This document shows, piece by piece, positions 1 through 9,932 of a DNA stretch of 64,000 nucleotides; positions within the stretch are counted from its first letter, which is position 1; each line of letters opens with the position of its first letter. The notes beneath the pieces are model-generated. The model made no database searches and was not told the DNA's origin. It saw only the letters and a program-made list of their open reading frames with translations. The position numbers and the translations under genes were made by a program. Source of the DNA: Bacillus sp. NP157 (lineage in GTDB: Bacteria; Pseudomonadota; Gammaproteobacteria; Xanthomonadales; Rhodanobacteraceae); contig CP076546.1 of NCBI GenBank assembly GCA_018889975.1, forward strand, positions 3,844,001 through 3,908,000, written 5' to 3'.

Positions 1-624
1 CGCGACGACAGTGCTGGCGGGCTCACCGATCCGGACATGCGCAAGGAACTCGACAAGCGCGCCGCGGCCGACCAGTCGACCCGGAATGCATGGATCGCCT
101 CGCCGCAGGACAAGTCGCGCTTCGAGGCGATGGACAAGGTCGACAAGGACAACCTCGCCTGGATGAAGACGAACTTCGCAAAGAACGGATTCCCGCACGC
201 GAACGCGGTTGGCCTGCGTGGCGTCGCCGACGCCTTCATCCTCGTGCAGCACGCCGTGGGCGACGTACCGTTCATGGCGGCGATGCTTCCGCAGGTGCAG
301 GCACGCGGCGAAGCGGGTGAACTGAAGAAGAGCGACGTCGCGATGCTCATCGACCGCGTGCTGCGCAAGCAGGGCAAGCCACAGCGTTACGGCACCCAGT
401 ACATGAGCACCAACATGTCGAACATGGCCGACATGAAGATGGATCCCACCGAAGACATGGCGAAACTCGACGAACGCCGCGCGAGCATGGACCTCATGCC
501 GCACGCCGACTACGAGTGCGCACTGAAGATCTTCTACGCCCCGGATGCTCCGGCGACGCCGGCACCCTCCCCGGCGCCGCAGACACCGCCTTCGGACGCT
601 GGCGCGCGTCCGCCAGGGCACTAG
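1..624 (+). CDS. DUF6624 family protein, 5'-truncated by the window edge
   Basis: The reading frame is open from base 1 and the first ATG is at 37, so the N-terminus is probably outside the window. The visible part carries the signature of DUF6624: a V-D-x-x-N-x-x-W segment, then VGLRGVADAFILVQHA, then an internal D-R-V and the motif QRYGTQY. Function of the family is unknown. The C-terminal 25 residues are rich in Pro and Ala and probably disordered. Its stop codon overlaps the stop of the convergent rtcR by three bases, leaving no room for a separate terminator. Family call is from pattern recognition only. Confidence 0.75.
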   Translation, partial: RDDSAGGLTDPDMRKELDKRAAADQSTRNAWIASPQDKSRFEAMDKVDKDNLAWMKTNFAKNGFPHANAVGLRGVADAFILVQHAVGDVPFMAAMLPQVQARGEAGELKKSDVAMLIDRVLRKQGKPQRYGTQYMSTNMSNMADMKMDPTEDMAKLDERRASMDLMPHADYECALKIFYAPDAPATPAPSPAPQTPPSDAGARPPGH

Positions 625-2213
625 CCCGCCGCAGCCACGGCCTCCCAGTTGAGGCCATAGCGCGCGAGGTATTTGCGCAGGCGATCCGCGTCGTTGGTGC
701 TCGCGCGTTTCGCCCGCGATGCCGCGAATAGCTGCCGGCCTGCGTCGGAAACGCTGCGGCAACGCCGGCAAACCCGGATGACCTGAACCAGCTGCAGGCG
801 GTCGAACAGGTCGATGTCGTCCGCCGCGTCGCCGAGCAGCTCGCGCAGCACGTCGCCCTCGCCTTCCTGGCGCCAGAGCCGGCGCAGCCGGGCGATCTCT
901 TCGTCGACGCAGGCCTCGTTGATGCGGCCGGCAGGTGCCAGCGTGGCCATGCGCATGACCGAGGCACCGAGGTCGCGGAAGTTGCCCGTCCACGTGGCGT
1001 CGCCCGACACGGCGAAGGCGAGATAGCGCGTCCTCGCCTCCTTGTTGAACGTCACGCGGCGGTTCTCGTCCCGTGCAAACCGGTCTAGTTCGTAATCGAG
1101 GTTCGGCTCGATGTCTTCCATGCGCTCGGCGAGGCCGGGCAGATGGAACGACCAGATGTTGAGTCGCGCATACAGATCGTCGCGGAAGCGGCCCTCCGCC
1201 ACGCGCTTGCCGAGGTCGCGATTGGTGCCGGCGATCAACTGGAAGTCGCTGGACACTTCGCGATCGCCACCGACCGGCAGGAAGCGCTTGTCTTCCAGTG
1301 CGCGTAGCAACATCGCCTGCTCGTCGGCACCGAGTTCGCCGATCTCGTCGAGGAACAGCAGGCCCTTGTCCGCGCTGCGCAGCAAGCCGGCGCGTTCGCC
1401 CGCGGCACCGGTGTAGGCACCCTTCACATGGCCGAACAGCGCGCTCATCGCGCCGTCGCCGCGCAACGTCGCGCAATTGACCTCGACGAAACGGCCGGTG
1501 CGTTCGCGCCGCGACTGCCTGAGTTCGAACAGGCGCCGCGCGAGCTGGCTCTTGCCGGCACCGGTCGGGCCCATCAACAGGATCGGCGCGGACGAGCGGC
1601 TGCCCACGGTTTCGATCTGGTCGATCATCCGGTTGAACGCGGGGTTGCGCGTGGCGATGCCGCTCTTCAGGTGGCTGCGGTCTTCCAGCTGTTCGCCCTG
1701 GAAGCGCTGGGCGAGGCGATCGTAGCGGGACAGGTCGAGGTCGATGACGCTCAGCTCGCCGACGCTGGCACTGACGCTTTCGTTGCGCGGAGGCGACGCC
1801 TGCAGCAGGCGGCCGGGCAGGTGCCGGCTTTCGGTGAGCAGGAACAGGCAGATCTGCACCACGTGGGTGCCGGTGGTGATGTGGAAGTAGTAATCCTCGG
1901 CCTCGAGGTCGAACGGGTAGGCCCGCGCGAACGCGTACAGCGTCTCGTAGACCGACTCGAAGTCCCAGGGATTGTCGATGTAGGTGTCATGCACCCGCAC
2001 CTCGGTCTCCGGCGAGACCTGCGCCAGGTCGTCGACCACCCGGTGCAGGGTGCGTGAGGCACGTCGCGCATCCGCGAGGAGCTCGATCCGCCCGACGAGG
2101 AAGTCTTCGTGCATGCCCAACGAGACGGTCGGCCGCCAGCGCTCCCAGCGTTCCGGGCGCTCGCCGGCGTCGAGCTGGGTGCCGAGGAACCCGATCACGA
2201 CCTTGGTCTTCAT
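621..2213 (-). CDS. rtcR: RtcR, sigma-54-dependent activator of the RNA-repair operon
   Basis: 530 residues, the usual length for RtcR. The N-terminal 180 or so residues match the RtcR/CARF-like sensor domain (MKTKVVIGFLGTQLD start). The centre is a sigma-54 AAA+ domain with Walker A GPTGAGKS near residue 217 and a GAYTGA loop near residue 263, where most family members have GAFTGA. The C-terminus has a short helix-turn-helix region. RtcR in E. coli is known to switch on rtcBA after RNA damage, probably by sensing RNA ends or 2',3'-cyclic phosphate fragments. Here it is divergent from rtcB-rtcA with a sigma-54 promoter between them, so it very likely controls that operon. Confidence 0.95.
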   Translation of the reverse strand: MKTKVVIGFLGTQLDAGERPERWERWRPTVSLGMHEDFLVGRIELLADARRASRTLHRVVDDLAQVSPETEVRVHDTYIDNPWDFESVYETLYAFARAYPFDLEAEDYYFHITTGTHVVQICLFLLTESRHLPGRLLQASPPRNESVSASVGELSVIDLDLSRYDRLAQRFQGEQLEDRSHLKSGIATRNPAFNRMIDQIETVGSRSSAPILLMGPTGAGKSQLARRLFELRQSRRERTGRFVEVNCATLRGDGAMSALFGHVKGAYTGAAGERAGLLRSADKGLLFLDEIGELGADEQAMLLRALEDKRFLPVGGDREVSSDFQLIAGTNRDLGKRVAEGRFRDDLYARLNIWSFHLPGLAERMEDIEPNLDYELDRFARDENRRVTFNKEARTRYLAFAVSGDATWTGNFRDLGASVMRMATLAPAGRINEACVDEEIARLRRLWRQEGEGDVLRELLGDAADDIDLFDRLQLVQVIRVCRRCRSVSDAGRQLFAASRAKRASTNDADRLRKYLARYGLNWEAVAAAG

Positions 2214-2232
2214 CGATCCATCCGTCTAGAGA

Positions 2233-2250
2233 ACGATATCCACATATCGT
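2233..2250. promoter_or_regulatory. Candidate RtcR upstream activating palindrome
   Basis: The sequence ACGATATC-CA-CATATCGT is an inverted repeat with seven of eight positions paired. It lies in the rtcR-rtcB gap, just upstream of the rtcR start and about 90 bp upstream of the sigma-54 -24 element, the usual distance for an enhancer. Assignment to RtcR is inference. Confidence 0.5.
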
Positions 2251-2337
2251 AAACGAAGAAATGCACCGATGCGCGCGGCAGGCCGTCAGGACAATAGGTT
2301 AAGCAAATACAGTCGGTTAGGATTTTCTGGCCGCGGT

Positions 2338-2353
2338 TGGCATGGCTCCTGCT
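2338..2353 (+). promoter_or_regulatory. Sigma-54 promoter of rtcBA
   Basis: TGGCATGGCTCCTGCT matches 15 of 16 positions of the sigma-54 consensus TGGCAYRNNNNTTGCW, with GG and GC at the required spacing. Transcription would start near 2364, giving a leader of about 115 nt before rtcB. It faces rtcB and sits downstream of the divergent RtcR gene. Confidence 0.85.
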
Positions 2354-2392
2354 CTATCCCAATCATCGAGGCCAGCGATGAGCGTCTTTCTA

Positions 2393-2420
2393 CTCCCGGT
2401 GGGAATGGGCCCACCGGGAG
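2393..2420 (+). other. Perfect 11-bp stem-loop in the rtcBA leader
   Basis: CTCCCGGTGGG, a six-base loop AATGGG, then CCCACCGGGAG form a perfect hairpin between the predicted sigma-54 start point and the rtcB ribosome binding site. There is no following T-run, so it is not a classical terminator. A role in mRNA stability, translation control or processing is possible but not shown. Confidence 0.65.
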
Positions 2421-2480
2421 GGCAGGCGGATCACATGACGGGGCCATCGCAACTACCATCCGTGTCCGCAGGAGCAGACC

Positions 2481-3701
2481 ATGACCACCACCGCCTACGA
2501 AGTCATCAACGAGCCGGGCGCCGCGCCGATCAAGCTCTGGACCCGCGGCGTGCCGCTGGAGGACGAAGCCCGCCAGCAGCTCGTCAACATCGCGAAGCTG
2601 CCGTTCGTGCACGGCTGGCTTGCCGTGATGCCCGACGTCCACCTGGGCAAGGGCGCCACGGTCGGATCGGTGGTGCCGACGGTCGGCGCGATCGTGCCGG
2701 CAGCGGTTGGCGTCGATATCGGCTGCGGCATGATCGCGACCCGTACGACGCTCACCGCATCGGACTTGCCCGAGAACCTGCGTGGCCTGCGCCATGCGAT
2801 CGAGGCCGCCGTGCCGCACGGGCGCACCGTGGGCCGTCGCGACAAGGGCGCGTGGGAGACGCCGCCCGAGGCCACCAGGGAAGGTTGGGGCGAGTTGCTC
2901 GCCGATTTCCGCCTGATCACCGACAAGTACCCGAAGCTGGCGCGGACCAACAACCTGCACCACCTCGGCACGCTCGGCACGGGCAACCACTTCGTCGAGG
3001 TCTGCCTGGATGAGGACGACCGCGTATGGTTCATGCTGCACTCGGGTTCGCGTGGCGTCGGCAATGCGATCGGCACGCACTTCATCGAGCTGGCGAAGCA
3101 GGACATGCGTCGCTGGATGATCAACCTGCCGGACCAGGACCTCGCGTACCTGCCGGAAGGAAGCGAGCACTTCGGCAACTACGTGTTCGCCGTGGATTGG
3201 GCGCAGCGCTATGCACGCACCAACCGCGCGATCATGATGGCGCACGTGATCGAGGCGGCACGCAAGGTCATCGGCAAGCCGTTCGAGGCATGGGCGGAAG
3301 CGGTGAACTGCCACCACAACTACGTGAGCCGCGAGACCCACCTTGGCAAGGAAGTGCTGTTGACCCGCAAGGGTGCGGTCAGCGCGCGCAAGGGCGAGCT
3401 CGGCATCATCCCCGGCAGCATGGGGGCGAAGAGCTTCATCGTGCGCGGCCTCGGTAACGAGGAAAGCTTCAACAGCTGTAGCCACGGCGCGGGCCGCGTG
3501 ATGAGCCGCACCCAGGCAAGGAAGGAGATCACGCTGGACGAGCACCGCAAGGCGACCGAACACGTGGAGTGCCGCAAGGACCGCGACGTCATCGATGAGT
3601 CGCCGGCGGCGTACAAGCCGATCGAAGCGGTGATGAAGGCCCAGGAAGACCTGGTCGAAATCGTCCACACGCTGCGCCAGGTGGTGTGCGTCAAGGGATA
3701 G
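2481..3701 (+). CDS. rtcB: RNA-splicing/repair ligase RtcB
   Basis: 406 residues, close to E. coli RtcB (408). It joins RNA 2',3'-cyclic phosphate or 3'-phosphate ends to 5'-OH ends using GTP and Mn2+. Recognisable motifs in order are VDIGCGM (metal-binding Cys), GTGNHF, HSGSRGVG, NCHHNYV, GSMGAKS and SHGAGR; His335 in the last motif is the equivalent of the guanylylated His337 of E. coli. The ATG at 2481 has an AGGAG six bases upstream. It is the first gene of the sigma-54-driven rtcBA operon. No archease gene is nearby. Confidence 0.97.
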   Translation: MTTTAYEVINEPGAAPIKLWTRGVPLEDEARQQLVNIAKLPFVHGWLAVMPDVHLGKGATVGSVVPTVGAIVPAAVGVDIGCGMIATRTTLTASDLPENLRGLRHAIEAAVPHGRTVGRRDKGAWETPPEATREGWGELLADFRLITDKYPKLARTNNLHHLGTLGTGNHFVEVCLDEDDRVWFMLHSGSRGVGNAIGTHFIELAKQDMRRWMINLPDQDLAYLPEGSEHFGNYVFAVDWAQRYARTNRAIMMAHVIEAARKVIGKPFEAWAEAVNCHHNYVSRETHLGKEVLLTRKGAVSARKGELGIIPGSMGAKSFIVRGLGNEESFNSCSHGAGRVMSRTQARKEITLDEHRKATEHVECRKDRDVIDESPAAYKPIEAVMKAQEDLVEIVHTLRQVVCVKG

Positions 3702-3706
3702 GAAAC

Positions 3707-3728
3707 GGCCCCGCCACCTGGCGGGGCC
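3707..3728 (+). other. Intercistronic stem-loop between rtcB and rtcA
   Basis: GGCCCCGCC, loop ACCT, GGCGGGGCC: a perfect 9-bp stem starting six bases after the rtcB stop, without a T-run. It may stabilise the rtcB message or reduce rtcA expression relative to rtcB; this is inference. Confidence 0.65.
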
Positions 3729-3750
3729 ATGATGGAAAGGAACAGAGGAC

Positions 3751-4764
3751 ATGATCGAGATCGATGGCCAGGCCGGCGGCGGACAGTTGCTGCGCACGGC
3801 GCTGGCGCTGAGCTTATGCACGGGCGAGCCGTTCGCCATGGAGCGCATCCGTGGAAAACGCGAGCGCCCCGGCCTGTTGCGCCAGCACCTGACCGCGGTG
3901 GAAGCCGCCGCGCAGGTCGGCGATGCCAGCGTCGACGGTGCCACGCCGGGTTCCACTTCGCTGAGTTTCACGCCGCGTGGCGTGCGCGGCGGCGCCCATC
4001 GCTGGACCATCGGCACCGCCGGCTCGACGACGCTGGTGCTGCAGACGGTCTTGCCCGCGCTGTGGATGCATGGCGTCGAGGCCAGCCTGTCGATCGTCGG
4101 TGGCACGCATAACCCGCAGGCGCCGTCGGCGGACTTCATCGCGCACGCCTTCCTGCCGGCCATGCAGCGGATGGGACTGGACGCGTCGTTCGTGCTGGAC
4201 AGCCACGGCTTCTACCCGGCCGGTGGCGGTGAAATCCGCATGGCCCTGCGTGCAAGCGGCAAACCCCGGGAAACGCATTTCGGTGCGCGCGGTGCCGTGC
4301 TCGAGCGTCACGCCCAGGCGATCGTCTCGGCCATCCCGGCGAAGATCGGCGAGCGCGAACTCGCGGTCGTTCGTGCGCGCCTGGACCTGGCCGATGACGA
4401 AGCGTCGTTGCACGACGTGCGTCGGGCGATGGGCCCGGGCAACGCGCTGTCGATCCGCTTCCGGACCGAACACGCCTCGGCGGTGTTCACCGGCTTCGGC
4501 ATGAAGCGCGTCACGGCGGAATCGGTGGCGGAACGTGCCTGCGCGGAAGCCAGGGCATGGCTGGCGGCGGATGTCGTGGCGGATACCTATCTCGCCGATC
4601 AGTTGCTGCTACCGATGGCCCTGGCCGGCGCCGGCAGCTTCACCACGCTGTCGCCGTCCGAGCACACGCGCAGCAACGCCGCGCTGATCGAAAAATTCCT
4701 TCCCGTTGAGTTCGCCTTCAACGACGAAGGCCGTGGCCGCTGGTCGGTGTCGGTCACCCGCTAG
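3751..4764 (+). CDS. rtcA: RNA 3'-terminal phosphate cyclase RtcA
   Basis: 337 residues (E. coli 338). It converts RNA 3'-phosphates to 2',3'-cyclic phosphates with ATP, supplying substrates for RtcB. The N-terminal GQAGGGQLLRTALALS motif is typical, and SEHTRSNAA near the C-terminus contains His305, the likely AMP-accepting histidine. An AGAGGAC ribosome binding site precedes the ATG. Second gene of the operon, 49 bp after rtcB; its stop overlaps that of the convergent HxlR gene. Confidence 0.96.
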   Translation: MIEIDGQAGGGQLLRTALALSLCTGEPFAMERIRGKRERPGLLRQHLTAVEAAAQVGDASVDGATPGSTSLSFTPRGVRGGAHRWTIGTAGSTTLVLQTVLPALWMHGVEASLSIVGGTHNPQAPSADFIAHAFLPAMQRMGLDASFVLDSHGFYPAGGGEIRMALRASGKPRETHFGARGAVLERHAQAIVSAIPAKIGERELAVVRARLDLADDEASLHDVRRAMGPGNALSIRFRTEHASAVFTGFGMKRVTAESVAERACAEARAWLAADVVADTYLADQLLLPMALAGAGSFTTLSPSEHTRSNAALIEKFLPVEFAFNDEGRGRWSVSVTR

Positions 4765-5198
4765 GCGGGCATTTCCAGCCGCATGTTCATCGCACTGAGC
4801 GGGATGCCCGTGTCGCGATCGACCACCACCGCTTCCACCCGCTGGCCCGTCTCCGGGTTCACCAGCTGGCTGATCGCGCCGCCGCCGTTGTAGCGGCGGC
4901 CCCACTCGCCCATGGCCGCGAGGATCGGCAAGAACGCCGTGCCCGCCTCGGTGAGGATGTATTCGTCCCGCGGCGGGCGTTCGCTATAGCGGCGCCGTTC
5001 CAGCACGCCACCTTCGGTAAGCGACTTCAGCCGCCGCGACAGGATGTTCGGGGCGATGCCCAGGCTCGTCCGGAACTGGTCGAACTGGGTCATGCCGCGC
5101 CCGGCATCCCTGAGGATCAACGCGCTCCAGGCGTCGCCCACCAGGGCGAGGCCGCGGGAGATGGGGCAGGTGCCTGAAGAAAGTTTTTCGATGTCCAT
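4761..5198 (-). CDS. HxlR-family winged-helix transcriptional regulator
   Basis: 145 residues with the HxlR layout: a cysteine near the N-terminus (SSGTCPIS), G-D-A-W-S-A-L-I-L-R-D, then F-x-x-L-G-I-A-P-N-I-L-S-R-R-L recognition helix and a wing ending in YILTEAG. Such proteins are small dimeric DNA-binding repressors or activators, often redox- or aldehyde-responsive. It is divergent from an SDR oxidoreductase across a 79-bp gap full of repeats, the usual arrangement for a regulator and its target. The inducer is unknown. Confidence 0.9.
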   Translation of the reverse strand: MDIEKLSSGTCPISRGLALVGDAWSALILRDAGRGMTQFDQFRTSLGIAPNILSRRLKSLTEGGVLERRRYSERPPRDEYILTEAGTAFLPILAAMGEWGRRYNGGGAISQLVNPETGQRVEAVVVDRDTGIPLSAMNMRLEMPA

Positions 5199-5206
5199 TG
5201 CAAAAT

Positions 5207-5259
5207 GATAGTTCAGTCACTATCGTATGGCAACCTAGTTACTATCACTATGCAACTAA
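5207..5259. promoter_or_regulatory. Candidate HxlR operator region (inverted and tandem repeats)
   Basis: GATAGT-N6-ACTATC (5207-5224) is a perfect 6-bp inverted repeat. It overlaps the first of two head-to-tail 22-bp units (5216-5237 and 5238-5259) that match at 15 of 22 positions and both carry ACTATC followed by GCAAC. The block is notably A+T rich and lies between the divergent HxlR and SDR genes. Binding by HxlR is inference. Confidence 0.6.
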
Positions 5260-5277
5260 CCCATCCGGAGAGACGTC

Positions 5278-6072
5278 ATGAGCACTGAATCCAAAGGTAC
5301 TGCCCTCGTTACTGGCGCGTCGTCGGGCATCGGCGAGGTTTACGCGCAGCGCCTGGCCGACCGTGGCTACGACCTGATCCTGGTCGCCCGTCGCCTGGAC
5401 CGCCTGCAGGCGCTGGGCCAGAAGATCACCGAGCGCACCGGCCGCAAGGTCGAAGCCCTGCAGGCTGACCTCACCGACCGCGCCGACCTGGCGAAGATCG
5501 AAGCACGCCTGTTGTCCGACGCGTCGATCACCCTGCTGGTGAACAACGCCGGCATTTCGCTGGAAGGCAGCACGCTCGAAAACGATGCCGCCGCCATCGA
5601 GCGGATCATCGCGATCAACGTCACCACTCCGACCGTGCTCACCGCCGCCGCCGCGAAGCAGTTCGTCGGACGGAACAAGGGCGGGATCGTCAACATCGCC
5701 TCCGTGCTCGCCTTCGCGCCGGAAATGATGGATGGCATCTACAGCGGCACCAAGGCCCACCTGCTCAACGTGACCCTTGGCCTCGCTCCGCGCCTGCAGG
5801 GCACCAACGTGCGCGTCCAGGCCGTCCTGCCGGGTGCCACCAAGTCGGAAATCTGGGAGAAGTCGGGCAAGGATCCGGAAGCCCTGCTCCCGGGCATGGT
5901 CATGGAAACCGCCGACCTCGTCGACGCCGCCCTGCTCGGCTACGACCGCGGCGAAGTGGTCACCATCCCGCCCCTCCACGACGAAGCGCAGTACACCGCG
6001 TACGAGGCAGCCCGCGTCGCAATGGGCCCGAACCTCTCCCGCAAAGAAGTGGCGCCGCGCTATCGCGCGTGA
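5278..6072 (+). CDS. SDR-family NAD(P)-dependent oxidoreductase
   Basis: 264 residues of the classical short-chain dehydrogenase fold. The cofactor motif TGASSGIG is at residues 12-19, followed by NNAG, the catalytic Ser in NIAS and the YSGTK active-site pair (Tyr and Lys four apart). GGAGAG precedes the ATG. Substrate cannot be told from sequence. The divergent HxlR regulator suggests control by an aldehyde, quinone or similar stress compound, which is only inference from known HxlR/SDR pairs. Confidence 0.92.
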   Translation: MSTESKGTALVTGASSGIGEVYAQRLADRGYDLILVARRLDRLQALGQKITERTGRKVEALQADLTDRADLAKIEARLLSDASITLLVNNAGISLEGSTLENDAAAIERIIAINVTTPTVLTAAAAKQFVGRNKGGIVNIASVLAFAPEMMDGIYSGTKAHLLNVTLGLAPRLQGTNVRVQAVLPGATKSEIWEKSGKDPEALLPGMVMETADLVDAALLGYDRGEVVTIPPLHDEAQYTAYEAARVAMGPNLSRKEVAPRYRA

Positions 6073-6084
6073 AGAGTTAGCGCG

Positions 6085-6160
6085 TGAAGCGTAAAGCGTG
6101 AATAGTGAGCTGCCGCCGCCAGCCGGCGGCTCTTACTCACTATTTACGCTTCACTACTTA
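6085..6160. repeat. Long imperfect inverted repeat after the SDR gene
   Basis: Outer arms share GTGAAGCGTAAA and AATAGTGAG with TTTACGCTTCAC and CTCACTATT on the other side; AATAGTGAG (6101-6109) pairs perfectly with 6136-6144. The inner part is a GCCGCC/GGCGGC stem. It probably ends the SDR transcript. A second element with the same AAGCGTAA vocabulary lies at 25961-26062, suggesting a dispersed family. Confidence 0.65.
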
Positions 6161-6283
6161 CCGCCCACCTACTGCTTCGGCTCATACGACCCGAGCCACA
6201 ACATGCACTTAGCCACCTTTCCACACACCTGACGCACCCATGCGCGCTAAACTGGCGCACTCGCTCAGTAATTTCGGTCTGGC

Positions 6284-8896
<2,613 letters not shown>

Positions 8897-8909
8897 AAGA
8901 GCGGAGGCG

Positions 8910-8971
8910 GGAGGTGGGAGATGGGGGCGACACGACCGGTGTTGCGCGCCCACTTCCCTTCTCCCACCTCC
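8910..8971. terminator. Convergent terminator/inverted repeat between ftsK and rbsB
   Basis: GGAGGTGGGAG (8910-8920) and CTCCCACCTCC (8961-8971) are perfect 11-bp arms in the 81-bp gap between the converging ftsK and rbsB. Strongly strand-asymmetric (G-rich then C-rich). A similar G-rich/C-rich pair sits at 16955-17000. Confidence 0.6.
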
Positions 8972-8977
8972 AACGCT

Positions 8978-9913
8978 TTATTCCTTCGTCAGGAGCTTCA
9001 GCGGCACGGCGATGGACTTATCCACCGGCTGCTTGTCGACCAGCTTCTTAGCTGTCTCCACGCCAAGGCGGCCGATCTCTTCCGGCTGCTGTGCGACGGT
9101 GGCGGCCATGTTGCCGTCCTGCACGGCCTTCTTGCCGTCGGGCGTGCCGTCGAAGCCGACGACCAGCACCTTCTTGTTCTTGCCGGCCAGCGCCTGCACC
9201 GCACCGAGGGCCATCTCGTCGTTCTGCGCGAAGATCGCCTGCACGTCGCTGTTACCCTGCAGCAGGTTTTCCGAGACCGACAGGCCCTGCGCGCGATCGA
9301 AGTTCGCCGGCTGCTGCGCGACCACCTTCATGCCCGTGGTGGCGACTTCGTCGTCGAAGCCCTTGCCGCGCTCGCGTGCGGCGGAGGTACCGGCCACGCC
9401 CTGCAGCTCGATGATGTTGCCCTTGCCACCCAGTGCCTTCGACAGGTAATCGGCCGCCATCTTGCCGCCAGCGATGTTGTCCGAGGCGATGTGCGAGGCG
9501 ACTTCGGCACCGTCGACGCCACGATCGAGCGTGATCACCGGGATGTTCGCGCGCTGTGCGGACTGCACCGCGCCGGCCAGGGCCGAGGAATCGGTCGGGT
9601 TGAGCAGGATCACCGAGACGTGCTTCTGGATCAGGTCTTCGACGCTGGAGATCTGGCGGGCCGGATCGTCCTGCGCATCGACCACCACCAGCTGCACGCC
9701 CGCGGCGTCGGCGGCCTTCTGCGCGCCGTCCTTCAGTTCGACGAAGAACGGATTGTTCTGCGTGGACAGCGCGAGGCCGACCACGGCCTTGCCCGACGCG
9801 GGCGCACCGCCCGTGGAAGCCGCGGCGGGCGCGGCTTCACCCGGACCCTGCTGCGAGCAGGCGGCGGCGAGGAGGCTGGCCGCGGCGGCGGCGAGGAAAG
9901 TGAGTTTGCGCAT
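8978..9913 (-). CDS. rbsB: Ribose ABC transporter substrate-binding lipoprotein RbsB
   Basis: 311 residues of the periplasmic-binding-protein I fold (GLALSTQNNPFFVELKDGA, then VVVDAQDDPARQ, ILLNPTDSSAL, TLDRGVDGA). It captures ribose for RbsAC. The N-terminus ends in a lipobox-like LAAAC with Cys19, so the protein is probably lipid-anchored rather than freely periplasmic as in E. coli. Last gene of rbsKDACB, 19 bp after rbsC. Confidence 0.92.
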   Translation of the reverse strand: MRKLTFLAAAAASLLAAACSQQGPGEAAPAAASTGGAPASGKAVVGLALSTQNNPFFVELKDGAQKAADAAGVQLVVVDAQDDPARQISSVEDLIQKHVSVILLNPTDSSALAGAVQSAQRANIPVITLDRGVDGAEVASHIASDNIAGGKMAADYLSKALGGKGNIIELQGVAGTSAARERGKGFDDEVATTGMKVVAQQPANFDRAQGLSVSENLLQGNSDVQAIFAQNDEMALGAVQALAGKNKKVLVVGFDGTPDGKKAVQDGNMAATVAQQPEEIGRLGVETAKKLVDKQPVDKSIAVPLKLLTKE

Positions 9914-9932
9914 GGTGTGTTCCCTCGTGTTT

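Noticed and set aside
2393-2420. Leader hairpin of rtcB as an intrinsic terminator/attenuator
   Set aside because: No T-run follows the stem, so it was listed only as a stem-loop.
2286-4163. 625-codon open frame on the minus strand
   Set aside because: Antisense to rtcB and rtcA and includes the sigma-54 promoter region; His/Arg/Ala-rich shadow.
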